Shown one piece after another: positions 1 to 12,247 of a stretch of 64,000 nucleotides of DNA. The notes below the pieces were generated by a model. The model did no database searches, was not told the DNA's origin, and saw only the letters and a list, made by a program, of their open reading frames with translations. A program made the position numbers and the translations under genes. Position 1 is the stretch's first letter; each line of letters begins with the position of its first letter. The DNA comes from Doris montereyensis (Eukaryota > Mollusca > Gastropoda > Nudibranchia > Dorididae), in the NCBI GenBank assembly GCA_037039925.1, contig JAXRKP010000395.1:105001-169000 (forward strand), read 5' to 3'.

Positions 1-687
1 AAACATTTAACGCAAGAAAAAGGGAAACCTGGAAACCATTACACTCTTTAACGCTGAGGTAGTGAGTGTGCGAATGGGTTGACTGTCTCTCGCCACGAAG
101 ACCCAAAGTCACATTGGATACGGCCAATCACTGTTCACACCTTGTCCCTCGATCGCGATGAGTGTCCGGTCTAAAGACGCCAGGTGATTGCATGCCACTT
201 ACGACATCAAGAAAGAGATGTGAGCGGAGTCCGGAAGACTGTTCAATAAGACTGTTCAATTCTAATTGCCCGATGACCAACCAGTGATCTAATGGGACAA
301 AGGATGTGCTGTACATTGGGTGGAGTTATGAAAGAAGATTGGTCAACGTTTAGTACATTAGGGCCTACAATGTATAGGTAATGAAGGATGGTTGCAATAC
401 ATGGCACATTGTTGACGGGCATAAACCCTTCTATTAGATTAGCGATCGAATTACATGTATGATAAAGAAAAACAGAATATTTAATCAATTACTGATGTAT
501 TTTATGATACTTTGGAGAAAAAGATACCTGCAGTTGTAATTGAGACCGGGCATTTAGGTGAAAATCTTGGTTTTCAAACGAGCATTTAGAGGGGCAATTT
601 ATATAGAAATAATTCGGTTTCACTGAGATTGCGGGCATTTGGGTGAAATAGACATTTAGATGGCGGGAATTTAGGCAGTCACTACTG
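1..687. mobile_element. Truncated copy of a TA-flanked DNA transposon (non-autonomous)
   Basis: This segment matches the complete element at 46816-47598 over most of its length: a shared block around a TACGGCCAAT motif, the CCAGGTGATTGCA block, and a right end rich in GGGCATTT motifs. It finishes with the same inverted-repeat end, CAGTCACTACTG, followed by TA at 688-689. The left end is cut off by the window edge. It has no convincing coding capacity; short open frames here are shared with the other copy and look accidental. A pogo/Tigger-like origin is inferred from the CAGT terminus and the TA flank. Confidence 0.75.
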
Positions 688-689
688 TA

Positions 690-1859
690 CTTAAAATTTT
701 GTAAGGGGAATCATAATTATGAGTTGCTCAAGAATCTGGCATTCAAGATAGAAGAAATCGACTAATGCATTATGGCAATGTAATGTCATGAAAAGTATAA
801 TGGGATGTAAAACTCTTCATTTACCCAGTTGTGTTACAAGGCTTTTGCGTTTTTCATGAATTTTCAGCATTTTCCATGAGTATTAGTCCGCTTTTCACTT
901 GAATTTTCAGCTTTTCATGAATTTTCCATGAGTACTAGTCATTGTAAAGCTGATGATTGCAGCAAAGCTAGGTGGATGTTGTGTTCCTATGTGAAGACAT
1001 TTAACACGCATTTTCTCTGCTCTGCCCAGGTATAAATTGATACAAGCACTAGCCTGGGACTGGGAGTAAAAAACCTGCGTCAGACTGGCATCCTATCCAG
1101 AGGTGATTATTATCACCAGCTCCGTTTCACGCTAAACAAACGGATAAGCTCCAACTCTGTAGGCCATAATGACCTTGAAGAAACTTTTGTTTTATTTTAC
1201 AATATATGCAAGATCAAGGAATTGTATTTGTCAGGAAAAAACAGTTCCAGGTGAATATTTGTGTGCCCAACCATGATCTTAGCGAGCTTGCAATACTGTT
1301 GTAACACTCAAGCCTTTGATACAACACTCAATACGGTCTTGCTGCCATCACAAACACAGCTGTCACAGTCACACACACACACACAGTCAGTGTGAGGTCA
1401 CCTCTCTTGCTTTGAAAAAGCCTGTATGAGTTTTCTGATTTGAATTAAGTGTTGTAAGATGTTGCAACAATGCGAGCAGATACGAGTACCGTCTGTGCAT
1501 TCAAGCGAACTGAATTGAGGCTTGATAGAGATTTGCTTCTACCAACACTCGCTGATGTGCTCACTTTGATGTCACCGCTCACAAGATACAAATCAGTTTG
1601 CTATGTATACGCAAGTGCTGGAAGTCTTGCATCTTGTAATACTCTGAAACAGTGAGCTCGATACAGGTCTAATCTGAACTACAGTCTTCAAGTTTGTGCA
1701 GTGAACACTGTAATTCAGCACTGTTTTGAGCTGTTGTTCAAGCAGTGAACGAAGGTACTGCACATTGCACACTCCTAGTAGTAAACTCACCTACAAGACA
1801 ATATTACACTTTTTGTAAATTTGTTGGCTGACATGGCAATATTTCTCTTCACTTTTCAG
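690..1859. other. Non-coding stretch left of the first visible CFAP418 exon
   Basis: Presumed intron of CFAP418. It contains a SINE fragment (1030-1190), a short CA run near 1373-1385 and otherwise unique AT-rich DNA. I looked for an acidic N-terminal exon (a Met-acidic-Asp-Leu start, as in the family) and did not see one, so the true first exon is probably beyond the left edge. Confidence 0.5.
1030..1190 (+). repeat. Fragment of a SINE family with tRNA-Leu/Ser-like head
   Basis: Matches the reverse complement of the tail half of the element at 7504-7790: CACTAGC, a GTAAAAAACCT block, CAGACT, GGTGATTATTATCAC, GGATAAGCTCC and the closing CTTGAAGAAACTTT. The tRNA-like head is missing here. Shorter relics of the same part occur at 3180-3265 and 14085-14130. 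Confidence 0.6.
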
Positions 1860-1929
1860 ATCACAGATTGATGATGCAATAGATGATATTTTAGATCTTG
1901 ATCTGAACGATGGAACTTCAAATACTCAG
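1860..1929 (+). CDS. CFAP418: CFAP418 homolog, acidic internal exon
   Basis: Acceptor TTTTCAG at 1853-1859 and donor GT at 1930 bound a 70-base exon that needs two bases from the previous exon and ends on a codon boundary. It reads SQIDDAIDDILDLDLNDG followed by TSNTQ, an acidic stretch equivalent to the DDLD...EIL region of vertebrate CFAP418. The exon is recognised mainly because its phase joins exactly to the next exon and on to the unmistakable C-terminal domain. The family's short N-terminal part should lie upstream, outside the window. Confidence 0.75.
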
Positions 1930-1979
1930 GTTGTTTTAAACCTTCAATCAAAAGAGTGAAGAATGTTATATGTTTTATA

Positions 1980-2345
<366 letters not shown>

Positions 2346-2981
2346 TGTTTCTCTCTTTCCATTGAAAAGGAGATGAATAATTAATTTGTAATTGTTAGAC
2401 AATCACAAGATAGTTTCTCAGTAATTTGCCAGAAAAAGTTTTACTTTTATGAAGTGAATGTTTCCTTTTCATTTTTCTTTTGTTGACAACATTTATTAAT
2501 TTGTTTTCATTTAGAGAAAGAAATGAAGAACATAAATTTAATTTAAATCAATAAAAGTTCTTAAGTTGATTGCGGGCCAATTATTAAATCATGTGACTTA
2601 TTACTAAGTCACACATTTAAGACCAATTCGATTTGGCCTATTATACTCAGTCTGACATATGAATCATTGAGAACTTTTCCAGTCACCTGACTGTTTTGTA
2701 TTACACATCCTTGTCAATTATGATTATCATTAGTCTTTATTTCATTCAGGCACGCAGGCACTCAAAATACTCATGCCGTGGGAAATTTGAGATGGCGTAA
2801 TCGCATACTTCGTTCAGAAAATGCAATTTGATAATGGTAAAAAGCTGATTGAATAAACAAGGCTTACTGACATTGTCATGAAGCTCTGATCCGTGACATG
2901 ATAACTTTTGGTTATAAAATAAGTAAAGTAATTTATTTTCACCATTAGTGACACAGCTTCTAATAGATTTCATTCCTCCAG

Positions 2982-3043
2982 GATGTGACACAAAGCCATT
3001 TGACAGCCGTGTCCAGTCAGGCAGACAGTCTTGCTACCAAAAA
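2982..3043 (+). CDS. CFAP418: CFAP418 homolog, Ser/Thr-rich internal exon
   Basis: Acceptor CCTCCAG ends at 2981 and the donor GTGAGA starts at 3044. The 62 bases read DVTQSHLTAVSSQADSLATK plus two bases (AA). It starts in phase 0, as required by the exon ending at 1929, and leaves two bases for the exon at 3958. The corresponding segment of the vertebrate protein is a poorly conserved Ser/Lys-rich linker before the conserved domain, so it is supported by splice phase and position rather than by sequence identity. Confidence 0.8.
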
Positions 3044-3179
3044 GTGAGAAATAAGATTTTAAAAATTTCATATATTTTTTTTGCATTGTGAACGGTTAGC
3101 AAGAAAAGGTATTTGTTGAATACACTGAACAAAGGTGATGTAAAACATGTGTATTATCTTTTGCTATGATGAAATTCTG

Positions 3180-3265
3180 CATCAGACTAGCATCCTGTTC
3201 TAGGAGTTGATTCTTATCACCTGTTCCATTTCATGCTATTGAAACCTTGATACGCTCCAACTCTA
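3180..3265 (+). repeat. Short relic of the tRNA-Leu/Ser-like SINE family
   Basis: CATCAGACTAGCATCCTG and the following TTGATTCTTATCACC ... GATACGCTCCAACTCT match the tail half of the 7504-7790 element and the 1030-1190 copy, with many substitutions. It lies in the intron between the exons ending at 3043 and starting at 3958. Confidence 0.5.
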
Positions 3266-3957
3266 AAGGGTCTGTTTTGCTATGATAAAATACAAGTGCT
3301 GATAGTAGAGATGATAACTGAAATTTGTCTGTTTTGTTCTACATGTACTTAGACATACTATTGTGCCACTTATACTTTTAGCAGATGTCTCCATTTAAAA
3401 GTAATAAAAGTAAAAGGATGAAAAAATGTTTTTGTTTTGTGTGTTGTGATTTAAAAACTTTCAAAATTGTAAAAAAAGTGAAAGTGAAAGCAAACATTGC
3501 ATTTGATGTCTATTTCAAGAATGGGTACTTTCGTCACGTTAAGCATGCTGTATCTCCATTTGATGAATTTTTGTTGAAAAAATGTGTTGACACTTTGTGA
3601 TCGATGAAGACTTTTGTCAAAGTTAATGACAAGATTTATTTATGTATTTGGCGATCAGTTTGTTTTGGCTTGGTTAACACGTATCTATTATTTTGTCGAA
3701 AAAATGTATCAGTTCTTTTGTTCTTTGACTCTCATTCATTGCTTTTGATAATTGATCTGAAAATGGATTTTACTTTGGTAGTTGTCGTGTTCATTTGGGT
3801 TTGTCTATTTTAAAATGCATCATATGCTACCTCACATATAAGTGAAGCATGTAACAAGAAGAGAATCCACATCAAAATAACATTTTTTGTAATTATATCT
3901 AAATTTATTATGTGTTGATACCACTTGTTTACAACACTTTTTAAACATTTTTGACAG

Positions 3958-4023
3958 ATGCTTTCCTGTATTCCTTGGTGGAAGCACAGAAGAGAATGGC
4001 AGAAGTTCAACTGTACACAATAG
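3958..4023 (+). CDS. CFAP418: CFAP418 homolog, start of the conserved domain
   Basis: Acceptor TTGACAG ends at 3957; donor GTAATT starts at 4024. Joined to the preceding AA the exon reads KCFPVFLGGSTEENGRSS and then TVHN with two bases left over. The C-x-P-V-F-L-G-G-S signature marks the beginning of the conserved CFAP418 domain; the human protein has a closely similar C-x-P-V-Y-L-G-G-S at this point. This short exon makes the gene identification firm together with the next one. Confidence 0.92.
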   Translation: MLSCIPWWKHRREWQKFNCTQ

Positions 4024-5004
4024 GTAATTGCTTACATTGATTAAATATATAACAGTTTCAGTATTTATTTTCCTCCAGTGGTATTCTTTGTGTTTGCCAT
4101 TTGTAGAATTTTTATCGTTGAACCCCATGATAACTGAAAGATTCATAATTGCACTGGTATCTCTCCCCCCCCCTTCCCCTACCAAAAAATAAAACCAACA
4201 AAAATAAAACAAACACTACTACCTTCCAAGTGAAGAGTAACTAGACTCGTAATACTAATACTAATAGACTGCTGCTGTCTTTTCATCTGGTGTCAAATCA
4301 ATAATTTTACCATCAACAGTTTTAAGTCTGAAGCGATGAGGAATAGAGAGTCGTATATAGTACAAGTAAAGTTCCTTTCAGGCCATGGAACCAGAGTTGA
4401 TCCTGGATTCTGTAGTATCAAGCTTAACTGGTCACAGGATCCATCCCGTGACAAAGCACTGTCTACTCTAAAACAGCCCTCAGTTCTATCTGGGATAGGT
4501 TCTGCCTATGAACTCTCCTCCAGAAACGGAAACATCAGGTTCTTAGGTGGATCGAATTCTAAGACAAACTCCGTCATGCCCTGGATTTTTGCTTCATCGT
4601 AATCTCCGATCATTTGCAGCACCCATGGTGCCAGGGCAAGGTCACAGGTGGCCAGGGCAGGGGCAAGTCTTCAATGTACCTGTCGATTGGCATCTGACAT
4701 CCCCGTGTGACGTGTTTTTAACACCTACTAATGTTTAAACCAATGCAATAGACTTCCCACTGACCTTTCTATGATTCACTACGCAACATATCACAGGTTA
4801 TCAGCAATGGTTAGCATTAAATTGAGTGGGCATTGCTATTTTCATGACTCTCAACACATGATCAGACCGGGTTGTAAGGTAGACTGGGCTTTAACTAGTG
4901 GGATCATGAGTTTTATATAAAAAGAAAATTCTGTTGCATGGAAATAGGGGTTCTTAGGCAGACCAGGTATTTGGGTGACAGGTTCTTAGGCCGATACCAC
5001 TGTA

Positions 5005-5155
5005 CTAGTGCTGGTACCCATTAGCACATGGGATAAGGGAGGAAAGAGATGGTAACTACCTTTCCCAAGTACACAATGTCGGGTTTAGCGAAATTAGGAT
5101 TGAAACCCAGGACCTCAAAGTTTCAAGTCAAGCTGCCTATCATATGCCAAAGCAT
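5005..5155 (-). repeat. Degraded SINE of the tRNA-Leu/Ser-like family
   Basis: The block CTAGTGCTGGTACCCATT ... GATTGAAACCCAGGACCTC matches the 7620-7745 part of the better-preserved copy, including the remains of the internal promoter B box on the minus strand. A tail fragment of the same family occurs at about 4366-4410, so one copy may have been split by other DNA (4420-5000). It lies inside the CFAP418 intron 4024-5245. Confidence 0.5.
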
Positions 5156-5245
5156 TGTCTATTTTACTATTTTCATTATTTTATTTCTAAGATGTTTTAC
5201 CTCAATTGTATATGTTTCTTGTTGTCCGCCTTTCTTCCCTATCAG

Positions 5246-5395
5246 AACGTGCAATCAGCTACGTTGTACTGCATGTGACTTTCGCGTCTCATTTTTCGAT
5301 GACTTTTCATGGCACAAGGACACCAGTTACCTCTTCCTAAGAAACAATGTTCCGGACTTTCAAAAGTTGAAGTCAAAACTATCCAAAAAAAAAAG
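5246..5395 (+). CDS. CFAP418: CFAP418 homolog, core cysteine-rich domain exon
   Basis: This is the diagnostic exon. Acceptor CTATCAG ends at 5245; donor GTACGT starts at 5396. It reads [35 protein letters not shown], then [12 protein letters not shown] and a lysine run. LRC-x-ACDF, the D-D-x-x-W acidic/aromatic patch and YLFLRNN-x-P-x-F are shared with vertebrate CFAP418 (C8orf37, retinal maintenance family). In vertebrates the protein acts at the photoreceptor ciliary base and in outer-segment discs, and mutations cause retinal dystrophy and Bardet-Biedl-type disease. The exon ends in ten consecutive A bases; with ten A its phase does not fit the next exon, with nine it does, giving KKKG as in the family. 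Confidence 0.95.
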
Positions 5396-6397
5396 GTACG
5401 TCTTCAACTTATTGTCTTAACCTGAACGTTTCTATCATTTCTTTTTTTAATTGTGTGTTTTTCTTAATGCTTATTTATGCTCAGTGATCATCATCATATA
5501 GTTGTTAGTAGCAGCAGGGATGGCGATTTCCCAGTATTGTATTTAACAACGGTGGACCTAGGATTTATGTCAGTTTATGCAGATCAGCAGAAGTTTATGC
5601 AGATCAGCAGAAATATGTTACTTGTACTATGTTATGTACCGCCGTTTATTTTACAGAGACACAGACACTGAGACACAGAAGAAAAAGAGAGAAAGAGAAT
5701 GTGTGTGTGTACGTGTTTGGCTTTGCATTAGACATTAGACTTCATTTTGTCCAAAGGTGTGAGTTTAAAGCTAATGTGTACAGGACAGAACATGACTGAC
5801 TCGTTTTGTTTGTTTCCCATCCGCCAAGACCTGCTGGATCCAAATACATGCCTGTGATTGGTCAGACTACCTAAGACATGCTCTCATCTCAGACAATCTG
5901 AAAGATCAAAAATGCCAAATGGTCTACAGCCATTGTGCATGAATATTTAGTTTTTTGTGGACTTGAGTTTTACTGATTAGATTTGTTTTATTTTGCAAAT
6001 GAGCCTTTTATTTTCATGATATCTGTTTCACGATACAGTAAAGATTTCTTCTTCATAATACTAATACTTAGCTGACCAACTCAATTCTTAAGTATTATTG
6101 TTAGCAGGCATACTTTAATTCAACCCAAAACTGTTAATCCAATTTCCAATTTTAAAGTGATGTGTATAATTCTGTTTTTAGTCTGCTTTTAAAAGATTGC
6201 AGCTGTGCACGTACATGTACTGTATTTCTATTTTATCATGGTTTGAAAATCTTCAAATTTTCTGTTTTCTCCTTTAAATCAATTACCTCATTCAGTCAAA
6301 AATGTAGAGGCATGTTGAGGAGCTGTTATTCTATTGTATAAAAATTGTATTGTGTGACGAATTTTAAAATATTTTTAATTTCTCTATCAATTTGTAG

Positions 6398-6501
6398 GTT
6401 GTCGGGCCTATTGCTGTCAATGTTCATGGAGAAATATATTGTCCCTGTGTGAACTCAGTGACCCTAATCTCAAGTGGGTGTGTGGGAAACATGCTTCTTA
6501 A
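6398..6501 (+). CDS. CFAP418: CFAP418 homolog, terminal exon
   Basis: Acceptor ATTTGTAG ends at 6397. The coding frame begins with two bases (GT) and continues [33 protein letters not shown] and a TAA stop at 6499-6501. The R-A-Y-x-C-Q-C-S-W motif and the closing W-V-C-G-K-H are the hallmark end of CFAP418; the human protein stops right after the same KH. The two Cys-x-Cys/Cys elements may bind metal, but this is inference. The exon needs one base from the previous exon, while the sequence as given supplies two (see the poly-A run at 5385-5394). Confidence 0.95.
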
Positions 6502-6512
6502 CGTAGCCTGTG

Positions 6513-6518
6513 AATAAA
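6513..6518 (+). promoter_or_regulatory. Candidate polyadenylation signal of CFAP418
   Basis: A canonical AATAAA lies 12 bases after the stop codon, within TGAATAAATTG. If used, the 3' UTR would be very short (about 30-40 bases). It is the first AATAAA after the stop; the position is plausible but unusually close. Confidence 0.5.
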
Positions 6519-7045
6519 TTGTTTTATGATGTTATTTTGCGGTGATAAACCATTAGAAACAATATGTGTCCACTGTGGTCTTAGAGTGGAAAATATACGC
6601 CTTGTTAGCACCGTTACCTATTACTATTATCATTATCATTATCATGGTTGTTGTGTTCAAAGTTCTTATGAAAAAGCCCAAAAGATCTCATTGACCATTG
6701 TCAAAGATCTCATAAAAGCTTTGTTGGTTTGGATGTTTTTTCTATCATGCACTGCATGAACCTCTCATTGCGTTTGAGATTAGAATGTCTTGTATATTTT
6801 TTGTCTGTCGTTATAGTTTGTACAAAATATTTTTTAAATAGTCAAGTCAATGTCGTTAGATGTGTATACCAGTGGATGTTATGAGGACAAGATAAAAGAG
6901 ATTTGATATTTTCCCGTTCCAACTTGATTGTCATTTAAAATTTACACTATTAGAATCAGACATTATGAATGACAATAGGATCAATACAAATCCAGATTTC
7001 TATTTACACTCACGGCATCAGCACTTATTTTATTTTGCCATTTAA

Positions 7046-8306
7046 GGGGGTGCACCTGAGGAAGATAGTTTTACCACAAATGCGACAAAACTCGTTGATT
7101 GCTCTACTGGATGGAGCAATTCATTCCCTTGACATTCATACCAGGACAAAGGCTCAGTATGGATTCTTCCATTTCATACATTTTTTTAGAAATGATACCG
7201 GCCTAACCTTCGACACATCGGTTGTACCATAAAAGCCGGAAATTTTGTCTAAAGTATAACAAGTTGGTACTTATTTTAATCACCACAAAGTACTCTATCC
7301 AAAAAATCTACTTTTGATGAGTTATTGTCAATGTTAAATGTTAGCTAAGATCGGCCGAATATTACGGATAAAACATTCCTCGCACCTGTTATAAGAAAAA
7401 TGCCATTCTGGCATGAGTATAAGGGATCTGGAGCAGTTAAAACAGGGTCGACTTCAAGTATTTGATAGCCTCTCATAATTATATGATGTTTTAAGTAAAA
7501 GTAAAGTTTCTTCAAGGCCCTTAAGGCCTATAGAGCCGGAGCTTATCCCGGTTTCTATATCATGAAGCGGAAAAAGTGACAATAATCACCTCCTGGCCAG
7601 GAGGCTAGTCTGACGAGGTTTTTTACTCCCAAGCTAGTGCTTGTACCCATTTGCACCTGGGTAGAGTGGGGAAAATGCGTGTTAAGTGTCTTTCCCGAGG
7701 AACATGTCAGACCTGGCTTTGCTAGGATTCGAACTTGGGATCTCATGATCCCATCTGGCAGCCTAACCGCTCGGCCACCAATGCCACATGATGTTTTAAA
7801 ATATATAATATTATTTTTTTATTGTAGGTTTATATGCCAAAAAACATTAAAATAATGGATTTTTTTTTAATGCGATTTTCTCAAAATGTTACTTTTTGGC
7901 AGTGATATTTGATTTACTTTTTTATTTATTGTCGGATTACCCACAAAGTTTTTACAAAACAATTTTTTTTTGCGATTAAATTTGCCTACAATTGGAAAGG
8001 TTGCTATATGCATTTTCAAAAAATTCATAAAATGAAATCGTATCATTTATCAAAAAAAGCTACTGGTTGCGGCTAGATATTGAACCTAATAGTGTGTGAA
8101 AAGAATAGCCAAATTTGTTTATAAGTGAAAAAGCCTATTTGAAATGAAGTTGTAATTTTCGCAATGAAAATCCTTTTATAAAAAAGAAAAAATCTTTTTC
8201 AGCTAATTTAGACATGCCAAGTACAATGGGTACTGATTGAAATTGTCTATATCAATCATATACTCATATAGTTTTAAAAAAACATACTCGGGACCCCCCC
8301 TCCCCC
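7046..8306. mobile_element. TTAA-flanked non-autonomous element (superfamily unresolved)
   Basis: The segment is bracketed by TTAA at 7042-7045 and 8307-8310. It starts GGGGGTGCACCTGAGG and ends, on the opposite strand, GGGGGAGGGGGGGTCCCGAG, so the termini share TTTAAGGGGG and little else. A 285-base SINE is inserted inside. No transposase frame is visible. The boundaries and mobility are inferred from the TTAA flanks and from a similar architecture at 43899-45080; piggyBac elements also use TTAA but normally begin with C, so I do not assign a superfamily. Confidence 0.4.
7504..7790 (-). mobile_element. tRNA-derived SINE, tRNA-Leu/Ser-like head
   Basis: Read on the minus strand, it begins with a tRNA-like block: TGGTGGCCGAGCGGTTAGGC (A box) and, some 40 bases later, AGTTCGAATCCTAG (B box), as in class II tRNAs. 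The body continues with TGTTCCTCGGGAAAGACAC and the tail ends near 7504 with CTTGAAGAAACTTTAC. This is the best-preserved member of a family with fragments at 1030, 3180, 5005, 14085 and perhaps 26770. The head is not a functional tRNA: the acceptor stem does not close and the body runs on. Confidence 0.8.
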
Positions 8307-9382
8307 TTAAATATTGTATAAACATGATCGGGACTACACTCTTGCATATAAATGATTTGTCACATACATGTTATATTTCTATCATTTTAAAAAACAACAT
8401 ATTGTTAATCATCGATTAGATCTATATGCAAGCATGCAATGATGAAATATATTTCATGATTTTTATCTTTAGTTCTGCAATTCTGTTGATTTGCTTTGAT
8501 TTATTTTGAAATTTTAATCATTTGGTAGTGTCAGATGTAACGTGTTCACCCGTATGTCTTGCCAATGCCAAGGACAGATTTTTACACAATCAAAGCCTTC
8601 ATTATTAATATTATCCACTGCTTATCCTTATGTCCGTGGCACCTCTGATTGCCTCACGGAAATCCTTTCTAATTCTATCCATAATTCTATCCATTGCCAG
8701 TCTCCCACTAGGCATCTGTTGTCAAACCATACTCTTCAAATTCAACAAGCTTGTTTAAGTTTAAGAAGACAGTATTGAAAATATTGCAAATGATTCAAGA
8801 TGTCATGTAGTTACTTTACCAATGTTGAAAATTCCTCGTATTTCGTTTACTGTCACTTAAATATTTTGCGGCAGATCACGTTTTCAATAACATTAACGGT
8901 AACAAACACCTAACATGTTTTTTTTTAAATGTGTGTTCCCAATAAACCCTGAATTTCTTAACAACACTTGTGTTGTCATTCCTATTTTCTGTATTCAATA
9001 CTTTCCCAAATTACATCGTCGTTGTATATTACTGTTTCAGATTTCATCAATTCTTTTGTAATGTTTGTGTTTAAAGGTGTGTGACTCATTCTCTAAAGAT
9101 GGTCTGTATTTTGTGTCAAGGGTGATATTTCTTGAAGTTGCTTTAATCTTCTTCTAGTTTTTAAGCAGTGTATTTTGATCCCACAAGCACAAGTATCTTT
9201 GAATGAAGGTCACATACACTCAGTACTTAGATGTCATCAGTGACACAGAAATGGCTGCCTAATTTAAATCCAGATGCTCAGATGCCTGCTCTATGATTTA
9301 ATTTTTTTAATGGGAGAATAAGGTTGTTTTGGGTGTAATTAGAGAAATTTAAAATCTTAAAAAAATCTCAAAAGTAATCATG

Positions 9383-9470
9383 TCCCTCCCTATGTGAATT
9401 TGGACTTGTTTTGAATGTCCTCATGTAACAGTCTCCCCTATGTGAATTTGGACTTGTTTTGAATGTCTTG
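9383..9470 (+). repeat. Short direct duplication
   Basis: CCCTATGTGAATTTGGACTT and the following GTTTTGAATGTC occur twice in tandem with about 45 bases between the copies' starts. No other significance is apparent. Confidence 0.8.
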
Positions 9471-11691
9471 ACCACTGTGTCACTGTCTAACTGATTTGAA
9501 AATGGGTATTATGACCAGACATCCAGGCGAAAGTGACAATTTCACATTTCCCTCAGTGTCAACATAGGCAAGACATACAAATCAAGTCCTTTTCATCTAT
9601 CCCTAAACAACACAAAACTAACTGCAGCTTAACATTCCTTTAACTAAAGTGGACATCATGATGACACAAAATTGTGTTTTATGAGAAAAAGTCAGTCTCG
9701 TAGAAAAATTAATGAACAGAAATAGAAGTAAAGGTCTCTACTAACTTATTTACTTACGTAGACGTAGAGAATCAACCCTGCCGTCCGCTTTTTTTAAAAG
9801 GAAAAATAAATCTTAAGGCATTAGGACGTCAACTACCCTTGAACGTCATGGATGACAATGAAATGACAGAGAACAAACTAGTCTCTTGATCAAAGGAAAT
9901 TCAAATTCCGTCTACAGGGAACTGGAAATAGTTCTAGGCATTGTAAAGTAAATTTTTTACGCAAATGTGATACAGGTGTTGGTACTACTTGTGTGGTGGA
10001 AATCAGAAACACTTGGCTTGGATGTCATGAAATGACTTAGTTTGATGGGCGATTAAAGTAAACTATTGTGAAATGTGATACAACATCAATCCACAGCTGT
10101 TTGGTGCAAAAGCAACACAATTGATAGATCAATGATATATGCACTACAATTTGTGACCGTAAGTAACATAAATTTAATTGTCTCTATGCTGTGGTGTATG
10201 AACTACCACATTATTAACCATGAAATGACAGAGTCCATGACGTCCAAGTGGGTGAATTGTAAATGACTACTAAAAAAAGTTGGATTTCTTGTTTTGTTTT
10301 ATGCTCATTTCATGCCTAAAACTAAAATAAGTATACTGACTGAGAGACAAAAGATAATATCATATAATATCAACTTTTCTTGAGTTTACCACTCACCGGA
10401 AAATGGGAAATAACGGGTGAAATCTTCTCACTACAAGTACACGCACTTGACCGACGTGATGACACAGCAATTTGACCTAAAAAAATTCTTCAATTATTTC
10501 TCCTCGATGATTAATGAAAATGCGTTTTAGTCTAAGTTTAGCCCTTTATTTGTTTATTTATGAGTGTAAATTTTAAAAAATTAAAACTAGTCTTTATCTG
10601 TTTCCTTTACTAATTACTGCACACAAAAACATAACTGAAATTTCCTTAATATTTAATATGCATTTTAAAGCTTAAAAATTATGCCTCCATGTGGGAGCGC
10701 AGATCTTGGTGCCACAAGAACATTCAAGCACAAGAAGATTTTGGGCATTTAATGCAATCGCAACTAATCAATTTCCTTAACTGTCTTGGCATTCTTTTTT
10801 TTTCTTTCTATAACTTTTTGTGTAAATCTGTCACCAAACATTTAATTTCTTTTCAAACTTTTCAAACAAAGCCACTAAGACTGGCTGTCAGTGTCAGTGT
10901 CATCATGTTTATTGATTGCTCTAAGAACGTGTATCATCAGTCGATAGAAGTATTACTACAAGTAGAAAAGATGATGCCATGGACTTTGACAAAGACAGTA
11001 TTATGTTCGTTGTTTGATAAAAGTTTATACTGGTAATGCAACTTTTAAATGAATTAAGCAGTCAGATTTTGAATATCAATATCATGTGGTGTCGATATTG
11101 AATAGGTAGATCAATTTTCACTATTTGAGCGACCAGTTACCCAAATAGACACTTCCTCTCAAAATGTCAGGGATGAGAGGAAAAGAAGTTTTGCACTATT
11201 TATTGATTGTCTAAAATTAGAATGATCAAACAGTACATGCAGACAATTTTCTTATTCATCAGTCTCCTTGCAAAAAGGACAAGCACAAAAACAATGCAGA
11301 GCTCAAATTCAAGTTTGTAGTCATCATGATGATTACTTCGTTTCAGTTTAGTATGCATTATTTGTTATCAAAGGCTAGTATAGAATAAAATATGTGTAAC
11401 TGTATAGACACTTTCATTGTTGTATACAATTGGGATTTGATTTTCTATATATTATTAGTAATATTAGTAATAGTAAAGGTTTTTTATCATGTGTGATAAC
11501 TTTGTTTTGCCCATTTGACCGATGTGTGCATGAATACCTGGCTAAAATCAGACACACAGACGTCATTGTGTCAACACAGTGTCCCTCATAGTCATATACA
11601 ACAGTGGTATACTCGTAGTTGCAAACAGATCTTTTCTAAATATCACTAATATCAGTAATTTCCAAAGGCAGACTTGATTGAAATGGCCTAC

Positions 11692-12247
11692 TTGTAAAGT
11701 AGTGAAATAAGAGAAAACAATAAGAAAACAGACAATTGAAAAGTAGTGAAATAAGAGAAAACAATAAGAGAACAGACAATTGTAAAGTAGTGAAATAAGA
11801 GAAAACAATAAGAGAACAGACAAAATTGAAAAGTAGTGAAATAAGAGAAAACATTAAGAGAACAGACACTTGTAAAGTAGTGAAATAAGAGAAAACAATA
11901 AGAGAACAGACAATTGTAAAGTAGTGAAATAAAGAAAACAATAAAAGAGAACAGACAATTGTAAAGTAGTGAAATAAGAGAAAACAATAAAAGAGAACAG
12001 ATAATTGTAAAGTAGTGAAATAAGAGAAAACAATAAAAGAGAACAGACAATTGTAAAGTAGTGAAATAAGAGAAAACAATAAAAGAGAACAGACAATTGT
12101 AAAGTAGTGAAATAAGAGAAAACAATAAAAGAGAACAGACAATTGTAAAGTAGTGAAATAAGAGAAAACAATAAGAGAATAGACAATTGAAAAATAGTGA
12201 AATAAGAGAAAACAATAAGAGAACAGACAATTGTAAGGTAGTGAAAG
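11692..12247 (+). repeat. Minisatellite, 44-46 bp unit, about 12 copies
   Basis: The unit contains AAGTAGTGAAATAAGAGAAA followed by ACAATAAGAGAACAGACAAT. Most left and right copies are 44 bases; central copies carry an extra AA (ACAATAAAAGAG) and are 46. Neighbouring copies differ by single bases, as expected of recent unequal exchange. Three long minus-strand frames (up to 211 codons, rich in Phe, Leu, Cys, Tyr) run through it, but all three frames are open at once because the unit lacks stop codons on that strand, so I do not annotate a protein. Confidence 0.95.
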
